7,920 nt of DNA from Armatimonadota bacterium. GTDB lineage: Bacteria > Sysuimicrobiota > Sysuimicrobiia > Sysuimicrobiales > JACQTN01. Both the position numbers and the translations under genes were made by a program. The notes beneath the pieces are model-generated. The model worked only from the letters and a program-made list of their open reading frames with translations. It ran no database searches and was not told where the DNA came from. Shown here piece by piece: positions 1-4,674 of this stretch; position 1 is the first letter of the stretch, and each line of letters opens with the position of its first letter. The DNA is taken from positions 1-7,920 of the forward strand of contig JACQTN010000598.1 of the NCBI GenBank assembly GCA_016210785.1, written 5' to 3'.

Positions 1-28
1 CGCGTGAGCTGTCCAGGTGGCGGCCTGA

Positions 29-60
29 TTGTGGATACATATTTATGGTAGAATATATCC
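29..60 (+). promoter_or_regulatory. AT-rich promoter/operator of the toxin-antitoxin pair
   Basis: This short AT-rich island stands out from its GC-rich surroundings. It contains TAGAAT at 49-54, five of six matches to a -10 box, but no convincing -35 at normal spacing (TTGTGG at 29-34 lies only 14 bases upstream). An imperfect dyad, GGATACAT at 33-40 and ATATATCC at 53-60 (7 of 8 pairs, 12 bases between), overlaps the -10 box. Such a dyad is what a ribbon-helix-helix antitoxin would be expected to bind for autorepression. The sequence elements are seen; the operator role is inferred. Confidence 0.45.
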
Positions 61-73
61 AGAGGTGACTGCC

Positions 74-601
74 GTGGGAAAACGAGTCCGCATTCAACTC
101 GACGTTTCACAGGACCAGGCGGTGATGCTAGACAGGCTGGCCAGCATGCTGAGCGTGAGGTCGCGGTCAGATCTCCTGCACGAGGCCCTCGCGACCTTCA
201 TCGCCGTGATGACCGAGATCATGAACGGGCGCCGCGTCGTGGCGGCCGATCCGGCCGAGGTCGAGCGGCTCCAGCGGGTACGCGAGTTTGTCGTCCCCGC
301 GGCGCTGCCTTACGCCCAGGACCGTGTCTACGAGTTCCTGGTCCGCCGGCCTCATCCGTGGCGGAAGCAACTGTACCTGAAAGGCCGCAACATGACCGTT
401 GGGCAGCTCGTGGCGGTCATGAACGCCAACAGGTGGACGCCGGAGACGGTTGCGGAGGAGTATGATCTGCCCGTGCCGCAGGTGCGCGAGGCGTTGGTAT
501 ACTACAGCGCGCACCGGGACTTGGTCGACGCGGAGCTGAGAGAAGAGGCGCAGATGCTGAGGACCCGGGTGAAGTCCAAGAGGACCACCCTTGCGCCGTA
601 G
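74..601 (+). CDS. Antitoxin-like protein: ribbon-helix-helix domain fused to a DUF433 domain
   Basis: This 175-residue protein probably neutralises the PIN-like protein encoded next and represses its own operon. Residues about 4-50 read as a ribbon-helix-helix DNA-binding fold: a short strand (RVRIQLDVS), then two helices, the second starting at SRSDLLHEAL. Residues about 95-160 look like DUF433, an HTH-like antitoxin family; the recognisable core is GRNMTVGQLVAVMN, then WTPETVAEEYDLPVPQVREAL and YYSAHRD. Free-standing DUF433 proteins are usually about 70-90 residues, so this is a longer, two-domain version. I chose GTG at 74 because AGAGGTG at 61-67 sits 6 bases upstream. The frame stays open back to a TTG at 29, but that start would place the promoter-like AT-rich stretch inside the gene. 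The stop overlaps the next gene by 11 bases, typical of a co-translated antitoxin-toxin pair. Neutralisation of this partner is inferred from family pairing. Confidence 0.75.
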   Translation: MGKRVRIQLDVSQDQAVMLDRLASMLSVRSRSDLLHEALATFIAVMTEIMNGRRVVAADPAEVERLQRVREFVVPAALPYAQDRVYEFLVRRPHPWRKQLYLKGRNMTVGQLVAVMNANRWTPETVAEEYDLPVPQVREALVYYSAHRDLVDAELREEAQMLRTRVKSKRTTLAP

Positions 602-956
602 GGTCTACCTGGACGACAGCGCGGACTCGCGCCGCCTCCGAAGGGAGTTGGAGACACGAGGGTTTGAGGTCGAGGCACCGGGAGAGGCCGGACTGCGGGG
701 CGCCGACGACAGCGCGCATCTCGCTCACGCCCGCGAGACGGGGCGCACGATCGTGACGTACAATGCGGGCGATTACCACTCACTCCACCGCAGTGCTGGC
801 GACCACGCGGGCATCGCGGTCGTCTATTTCGGGAATACGCCCCGGGACATGCGGCCCGCCGAGATCGCCGAGGCGCTGAGGCGCGCCTGGCGCGCGCTTG
901 GGGATCTCGACGGGCAGTTCGTCGTCCTGAATCAGTGGCGGCGCGGCAGGAGATAG
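591..956 (+). CDS. DUF5615 PIN-like protein, probable toxin of the pair
   Basis: This 121-residue protein matches the DUF5615 PIN-like family, predicted RNases often encoded beside DUF433 or RHH antitoxins. An early strand ends in an acidic pair (VYLDDS, D8-D9). Next come a helix, RGFEV, and the GLRGADDSAHLAHA segment (D39-D40), where the family typically has G-x-x-D. Then comes TIVTYNAGDYHSLHR (residues 53-67), the variant form of the family's T-x-D-x-D-F motif that keeps D61. HAGIAVVYF follows and is also typical. The acidic residues suggest a metal-dependent nuclease site, but activity is not shown. The start is TTG at 591, inside the antitoxin's 3' end, with AAGAGGA at 578-584 six bases upstream; this overlap suggests translational coupling. 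Fifty bases separate its stop from fdrA. It could instead be a non-toxic PIN-like protein or belong to a degenerate module, although the frame is intact. Confidence 0.75.
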   Translation: MRRRVYLDDSADSRRLRRELETRGFEVEAPGEAGLRGADDSAHLAHARETGRTIVTYNAGDYHSLHRSAGDHAGIAVVYFGNTPRDMRPAEIAEALRRAWRALGDLDGQFVVLNQWRRGRR

Positions 957-1006
957 ACCCCAGGAATCCCAACGTGTCCCGCAGAATCAATGTCAGGGAC
1001 GTTCCC

Positions 1007-2836
1007 ATGGCCGTCGAGTGCACCGTCAAGCGCAGCAGCTACCACGACTCTGTCGCCCTGATGCTGGTGCAGCGCGAAGTGCGCGGCCTCCCCGGCATCG
1101 AGGAGGCCGGCGTGGTCATGGGGACCGACGCCAACAAGGACCTCCTCCGCGCTGCCGGGCTGCTCACTCCCGAGGGTGAAGCGGCGGGCCCCGACGATCT
1201 GATCATCGCCGTGCGCGGCGCGGACGAGGCCGCCGTGACCTCAGCACTGGCGGCCGCCGACGCGCTGCTCGGCCGCCGCCGCGCCACCGCCGCGGCGGAG
1301 TACCTCCCGCGCACGCTGGCCGCGGCGCTCGCCGCCGCGCCCGACGCCAACCTGGCCCTCATCTCCGTGCCCGGCCGCTTTGCCGGCGACGTGGCCCGCG
1401 AGGCGCTGGAGCGCGGCCTGCACGTGCACCTCTTCAGCGACAACGTTCCGCTCGAGACCGAGGTGTCGCTCAAGGCCCTGGCGCGCGAGCGGCGCCGTCT
1501 GCTCATGGGGCCCGACTGTGGCACGGCAATCCTGGGCGGCCTGGCACTCGGGTTCGCGAACCGCGTGCGGCGAGGGGCGATCGGGGTCGTGGGCGCGGCC
1601 GGCACCGGCATCCAGGAGATCACCTCCCTGGTGCACCGCATGGGTGGCGGGATCTCGCACGCCATCGGCACCGGCGGCCGCGACCTGTCCGCGGAGGTGG
1701 GCGGGTCCACGATGCTGGAGGGACTCGCCGCGCTGGCCGCGGATCGGGACACGCGCGTCATCGTGCTGGTCAGCAAGCCGCCCGGGGCCGAGGTGGCGGA
1801 ACGTTTGCTGGCGGCTGCGCGGCAGGCGAAGAAGCCGGTGGTGGTGGCGTTCGTCGGGCAGGCCGTGTCGGGCGATGAGCGCATCACCTCCGCGCCGACG
1901 CTGGAGGACGCCGCCCGACAGGCGGTCCGCCTCTCAGGGAAGGGCGTGCCGGAGATCCCCCGGTACGAGGCTCTCCCGGCACTGGAGGCGATGCGCCTCT
2001 CCCCGGGTCAGCGCTACGTGCGAGGGCTCTACAGCGGCGGCACGCTGTGCTATGAGGCCATGGCCATCCTGAGCAGGGTGGTCGGGCCCATCACCTCCAA
2101 CACTCCGCTCGCCGATGCGCCGCGCCTGGGCGACGTGGGAAGGAGTGAGGGGCACACCTTTCTCGACCTGGGCGCGGACGAGTTCACCGTGGGGCGACTC
2201 CACCCCATGCTGGACATGGACCTGCGCACGCGGCGGTTGCTCCAGGAGGCCCGCGATCCGGAGGTCGCCATCATCCTGCTGGACGTGGTGCTCGGCTACG
2301 CCGCCCACGGCGACCCCGGGGGGGAACTGGCGGCGGCGATCTGGACGGCGAGGGCTATTGCCGCCGCCGACCGCCGCTACCTGGTCGTCATCGTGCCGGT
2401 GTGTGGCACGGAGGAGGATCCGCAGGGCGCCCGCGCCCAGGAGGAGGCTCTCCTGGACGCGGGCGCCCTGGTGCAGCCGAGCAACGCCCGCGCCGCGGTG
2501 CTGACCGCGCGCATTCTGGAGGCGAGGGGTGTGGTCCGCGGACCCGTGCCCACAGCGGTGGCGTCCGCGCCGGCGGGCCCGCGAGGCGCATCGGCTCCGG
2601 CCGTGCCGGGTGCGGAGCCGTACGGCACCACGCCGCCCGCCGGGGCGGCGTTGCTCCCCGGCGCGGAGGAAATCCTCGCGCTGCTGCACGCCGCGCCGCG
2701 CGTCATCAACGTTGGCCTCGATCTCTTCGCGGAGAGCGTCCGGGCTCAGGGCGCGACGGTCGTCCTCCTGGACTGGCAGCCCCCGGCGGGCGGGAATCAG
2801 CGCTTGATGGATGCGCTGAAGAAGCTGGGCATGTAG
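1007..2836 (+). CDS. fdrA: FdrA/AllF-type acyl-CoA synthetase-like protein with extra C-terminal module
   Basis: This 609-residue protein is related to the succinyl-CoA synthetase superfamily. E. coli FdrA (AllF, about 555 residues) is a subunit of oxamate carbamoyltransferase, which splits oxalurate into oxamate and carbamoyl phosphate. Visible family blocks are the N-terminus SSYHDSVALMLVQREV; MGPDCGTA (167-174); the glycine-rich loop GVVGAAGTGIQE (193-204); GTGGRDLSAEVGG (221-233); SKPPG (256-260); EGHTFLDLGADEFTVG (381-396); and HPMLD (399-403). After a Pro/Ala/Gly-rich linker (about 511-550) comes a small module at 551-609 with INVGLDLFAESVRAQG and DWQPPAGGN, which accounts for the extra length. 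I chose ATG 1007 because AGGGA at 995-999 lies 7 bases upstream and the protein then begins as FdrA proteins usually do. GTG 935 in the same frame would overlap the toxin gene and lacks this support. The next gene is its usual partner, allG. The exact substrate here is inferred, not visible. Confidence 0.88.
   Translation: MAVECTVKRSSYHDSVALMLVQREVRGLPGIEEAGVVMGTDANKDLLRAAGLLTPEGEAAGPDDLIIAVRGADEAAVTSALAAADALLGRRRATAAAEYLPRTLAAALAAAPDANLALISVPGRFAGDVAREALERGLHVHLFSDNVPLETEVSLKALARERRRLLMGPDCGTAILGGLALGFANRVRRGAIGVVGAAGTGIQEITSLVHRMGGGISHAIGTGGRDLSAEVGGSTMLEGLAALAADRDTRVIVLVSKPPGAEVAERLLAAARQAKKPVVVAFVGQAVSGDERITSAPTLEDAARQAVRLSGKGVPEIPRYEALPALEAMRLSPGQRYVRGLYSGGTLCYEAMAILSRVVGPITSNTPLADAPRLGDVGRSEGHTFLDLGADEFTVGRLHPMLDMDLRTRRLLQEARDPEVAIILLDVVLGYAAHGDPGGELAAAIWTARAIAAADRRYLVVIVPVCGTEEDPQGARAQEEALLDAGALVQPSNARAAVLTARILEARGVVRGPVPTAVASAPAGPRGASAPAVPGAEPYGTTPPAGAALLPGAEEILALLHAAPRVINVGLDLFAESVRAQGATVVLLDWQPPAGGNQRLMDALKKLGM
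2819..2836 (+). repeat. 18-base direct repeat, copy 1 (fdrA 3' end)
   Basis: The sequence AAGAAGCTGGGCATGTAG encodes the last five residues of FdrA (KKLGM) plus its stop codon. An exact second copy lies at 3096-3113, 277 bases downstream. The identity is exactly 18 bases; the neighbouring bases on both sides differ. Confidence 0.95.
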
Positions 2837-2870
2837 CATGCGGAGGACGGATGTGACATGCGAAGGCCGG
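2837..2870 (+). repeat. Short imperfect tandem repeat
   Basis: CATGCGGAGGACGG at 2837-2850 and CATGCGAAGGCCGG at 2857-2870 agree at 12 of 14 bases with a period of 20. The pair starts immediately after the fdrA stop codon. No function is apparent; it may be chance or the edge of an inserted segment. Confidence 0.4.
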
Positions 2871-2936
2871 CTCCGCCGTGAGTCGGTGAGCGCGGCAGCG
2901 TCTGACACCTCGCAACAGCGTTGAACGTGCCGCCGG

Positions 2937-3007
2937 TGACCCCCCTGAAATCTCCGGAGGGCCCCGAGCAGACGGCTTGAGGGTCTCGGAAGATTTCAGG
3001 GGGGTCA
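2937..3007. repeat. Perfect 17-bp inverted repeat, MITE-like or solo mobile-element hairpin
   Basis: TGACCCCCCTGAAATCT at 2937-2953 is exactly reverse-complementary to AGATTTCAGGGGGGTCA at 2991-3007, with 37 bases between the arms. Pairing may extend inward by a few bases after a one-base bulge (CCG against CGG). In RNA this would form a stable hairpin. In DNA, a 71-bp unit with long perfect terminal repeats resembles a miniature inverted-repeat element or paired ends of a lost insertion sequence. I cannot assign a family, and no obvious target duplication directly flanks the arms. No U-tract follows, so it is not a classical terminator. Confidence 0.75.
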
Positions 3008-3063
3008 GCCTGGAGCAAGTGGAAGCAACGGGCGCGAGGAGCAGTGGGGTTGAGGGGGAGGTT

Positions 3064-3090
3064 CGGAAGGGGGAGCTTGCTCCCCCTCCG
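3064..3090. repeat. GC-rich snap-back hairpin between fdrA and allG
   Basis: AGGGGGAGC at 3068-3076 pairs perfectly with GCTCCCCCT at 3079-3087. After a bulged A at 3067 the stem continues with CGG (3064-3066) against CCG (3088-3090). The following bases are A-rich rather than T-rich, so rho-independent termination on the + strand is unlikely. It might stabilise or process the fdrA message, or be a dispersed intergenic palindrome. The second copy of the fdrA 3' end starts 6 bases downstream. Confidence 0.65.
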
Positions 3091-3095
3091 AGTAA

Positions 3096-3113
3096 AAGAA
3101 GCTGGGCATGTAG
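3096..3113 (+). repeat. 18-base direct repeat, copy 2 (orphan fdrA 3' end)
   Basis: This is an exact copy of the last five codons and stop of fdrA (AAG AAG CTG GGC ATG TAG), here with no gene in front of it: a TAA stands directly upstream in the same phase. It lies 54 bases before the allG start. That distance would be a normal intergenic gap, so this copy may mark where fdrA originally ended relative to allG. Confidence 0.9.
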
Positions 3114-3167
3114 TGGGGCCGGCCGAAAGCTGGAGGCCGGCGGAAGGGGGAGTGCCGGGAAATCTCT

Positions 3168-4415
3168 ATGGACATCGCACAGGCGATTGACCAGGCCAAC
3201 GCGGAAGCCGCCCGCCGCATCCTGGCGGGGCAGCCGGTCCTCACCGGTATCGCGCGGGCGCGCGACGCGATCCCGGGCATGCGCGACGGGCTGCTGCTGC
3301 ATGCGGGGCCGCCGATCACGTGGGAGCGCATGTCGGGGCCGGTGCGCGGCGCGGTGGTCGGCGCGCTGCTCTATGAAGGTCTGGCCCGCGACCCCAAGCA
3401 CGCGGAGGCGATGGCCTCGCGTGGCGAGATCACCTTCGAGCCGTGCCACCATCACCAGGCCGTGGGGCCGATGGCCGGCCTCATTTCACCCTCCATGCCG
3501 GTGTACGTCGTCGAGAACCGTGCCTTCGGCAACCGCGCCTATGCGCCCCTCAACGAAGGCTACGGCAAGGTCCTCCGGTACGGCGCGTACGACGAGGAGG
3601 TGCTGCGGCGCCTCCGGTGGATGGGGGAAACGCTGGCGCCCATCCTGGGCGAGGCGCTGGAGCGCAGCGGCGGCTACGACATGCGCACGCACGTCGCCCA
3701 GGCCATCCTGATGGGCGACGAAGGGCACAACCGCAACCGTGCCGGTTCTTGCCTGTTCGCGCGCCTGATGGCGCCGTACCTGGTTCTGGTGAAAGCAAGA
3801 TCGGAGGACCTGTCCGCGGTCTTCCGCTTCATGGCCGACAACGACCTGATGGTGCTCAACCCCATCATGGCCGCCTGCAAGGCGATGCTGGAGCCGGCGC
3901 ACGGCATTCCGCGTTGCACCGTGGTGACGACCATGGCGCGCAACGGCACCGACTTCGGCATCCGGGTCAGCGGGCTGGCGGACCGCTGGTTCGTCGGGCC
4001 GTCGGAGATTCCGAAGGGGCTGTATTTCCCGGGGTTCACCGAGGCGGACGCCAACCCCGACGTGGGCGACAGCACCATCACCGAGACCGCGGGCATCGGC
4101 GGGTTTGCCAGGGCCGCGGCGCCGGCGATCGTGCAGTTCGTGGGGGGGACGCCCAAGGAGGCGCTGACGGGCACCCTGGAGATGTACGAGATCACGGTGG
4201 CGGAGAACCCCGCGTTCGGCATCCCCGCGCTGGATTTCCGGGGCACGCCCACCGGCATCGACATCCGCAAGGTGGTGAAGACCGGGATTCTCCCCCGGGT
4301 GAACACCGGGATCGCGCACCGCCGGCCCGGGATCGGGCAGATCGGCGCCGGGCTGGTGCGCCCGCCGATAGCCTGCTTCGTCAAGGCCGTCGAGGCGCTC
4401 GCCGCGCTGCTGTAG
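3168..4415 (+). CDS. allG: DUF1116 protein, AllG (YlbE) homologue, oxamate carbamoyltransferase subunit family
   Basis: This 415-residue protein corresponds nearly end to end to E. coli AllG (YlbE, about 419 residues), which works with AllF (FdrA) and AllH as oxamate carbamoyltransferase. Recognisable family blocks are LLHAGPPITWERMSGP (43-58), CHHHQAVGPMAG (93-104), VVENRAFGNRAYAPLNEG (114-131), YGKVLRYGAY (132-141), MGDEGHNRN (182-190), TTMARNGTDFGIRVSGL (254-270), WFVGP (274-278), NPDVGDSTITETAGIGG (296-312), GIDIRKVV (363-370) and TGIAHRRPGIGQIGAG (380-395). The His cluster and the conserved DE, RNG and GDS-x-ITE motifs are candidate active-site positions by conservation only. No signal peptide or membrane segment is seen, so it is cytoplasmic. 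ATG 3168 is preceded by GGGA at 3157-3160, 7 bases away. It follows fdrA on the same strand, but the spacer is unusually long and repeat-rich. The reaction in this organism may use a related substrate. Confidence 0.87.
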   Translation: MDIAQAIDQANAEAARRILAGQPVLTGIARARDAIPGMRDGLLLHAGPPITWERMSGPVRGAVVGALLYEGLARDPKHAEAMASRGEITFEPCHHHQAVGPMAGLISPSMPVYVVENRAFGNRAYAPLNEGYGKVLRYGAYDEEVLRRLRWMGETLAPILGEALERSGGYDMRTHVAQAILMGDEGHNRNRAGSCLFARLMAPYLVLVKARSEDLSAVFRFMADNDLMVLNPIMAACKAMLEPAHGIPRCTVVTTMARNGTDFGIRVSGLADRWFVGPSEIPKGLYFPGFTEADANPDVGDSTITETAGIGGFARAAAPAIVQFVGGTPKEALTGTLEMYEITVAENPAFGIPALDFRGTPTGIDIRKVVKTGILPRVNTGIAHRRPGIGQIGAGLVRPPIACFVKAVEALAALL

Positions 4416-4500
4416 CGCTCGTTCACCCCCGGACAGGCGCGGGCTTTATCTCGCCCCCAACGCTCCCCCGAACGAGGGGCCTCCCTGGAGTGGCGCGCGT

Positions 4501-4531
4501 GTGACTCTGTCGTGACGTTTTCGGGTATACT
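4501..4531 (+). promoter_or_regulatory. Candidate promoter for the ABC importer genes
   Basis: TATACT at 4526-4531 is a good -10 box in a locally less GC-rich stretch. GTGACT at 4501-4506 is a weak -35 (4 of 6) at a long 19-base spacing. A perfect TTGACA at 4532-4537 has no good -10 downstream at normal spacing. A second weak combination is TTGCGA at 4588-4593 with TCTAAT at 4614-4619, spaced 20. A separate promoter for the importer is plausible, but its exact position is uncertain. Confidence 0.35.
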
Positions 4532-4545
4532 TTGACAAGACGCCT

Positions 4546-4568
4546 GGGGCCGGGATCGGGGCCCCGGC
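4546..4568 (+). other. GC-rich hairpin in the leader of the binding-protein gene
   Basis: GCCGGG at 4549-4554 pairs with CCCGGC at 4563-4568; an alternative pairing is GGGGC at 4546-4550 with GCCCC at 4561-4565. The two pairings are mutually exclusive. If transcription starts just after the candidate -10 at 4526-4531, this lies near the 5' end of a leader of roughly 135 bases. It matches no riboswitch class I recognise. The rest of the 4416-4674 gap contains only a weak long-range dyad (CTCGTTC at 4418-4424, GAACGAG at 4470-4476) and no convincing terminator after allG. Confidence 0.35.
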
Positions 4569-4674
4569 TCTCGCCCGCCCGGTAGGATTGCGAACGTTTC
4601 TAGCGAAGATTCGTCTAATCTCCGAGTAGCGCAGGGACCCGTTACACACATTTCTGAGGAAGGGGGACGACCGG

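Larger units (their letters stand above)
2837..3167. other. 331-base non-coding, repeat-rich spacer between fdrA and allG
   Basis: No coding region in this stretch is convincing in any frame. It holds a short tandem repeat, a long perfect inverted repeat, a second snap-back hairpin, the second copy of the fdrA 3' end, and, from 3118 to 3141, a 7-bp GC-rich dyad (GCCGGCC / GGCCGGC, 10-base loop). CGGAAGGGGGAG occurs twice, at 3064-3075 and 3141-3152. The last 54 bases (3114-3167) carry the ribosome binding site of allG and probably formed the original, shorter spacer. The rest looks inserted or duplicated. No transposase gene is present. Confidence 0.7.

Noticed and set aside
935..1006. Upstream extension of fdrA from GTG 935
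   Set aside because: The extra 24 residues do not resemble an FdrA N-terminus and would overlap the toxin gene, whereas ATG 1007 has a well-placed Shine-Dalgarno sequence and begins as FdrA family members do.
1934..2908. 324-codon minus-strand frame across the second half of fdrA
   Set aside because: It is a shadow of fdrA with low-complexity Arg/Gly/Ala sequence and no ribosome binding site or domain.
3064..3095. Rho-independent terminator between fdrA and allG
   Set aside because: The hairpin is strong, but the bases after it on the + strand are A-rich and no U-tract is present on either strand, so I list it only as a hairpin.
2837..3095. CRISPR-like or regularly spaced repeat array
   Set aside because: The repeats differ in sequence, length and spacing. 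There are no three or more equal repeats with spacers, and no cas genes.
2977..3711. 244-codon plus-strand frame running from the spacer into allG
   Set aside because: Its first part covers the repeats and its second part is allG out of frame. There is no coherent protein, and the true allG start is supported by its ribosome binding site and family alignment.
4418..4476. Terminator after allG formed by CTCGTTC and GAACGAG
   Set aside because: The stem is only 7 bp with a 45-base loop and no U-tract, too weak to call a terminator.
3443..4504. 353-codon plus-strand frame overlapping allG
   Set aside because: It is an off-frame reading of allG, dominated by Arg, Gly, Ala and Pro. The allG frame matches its family throughout, so this one is noise.
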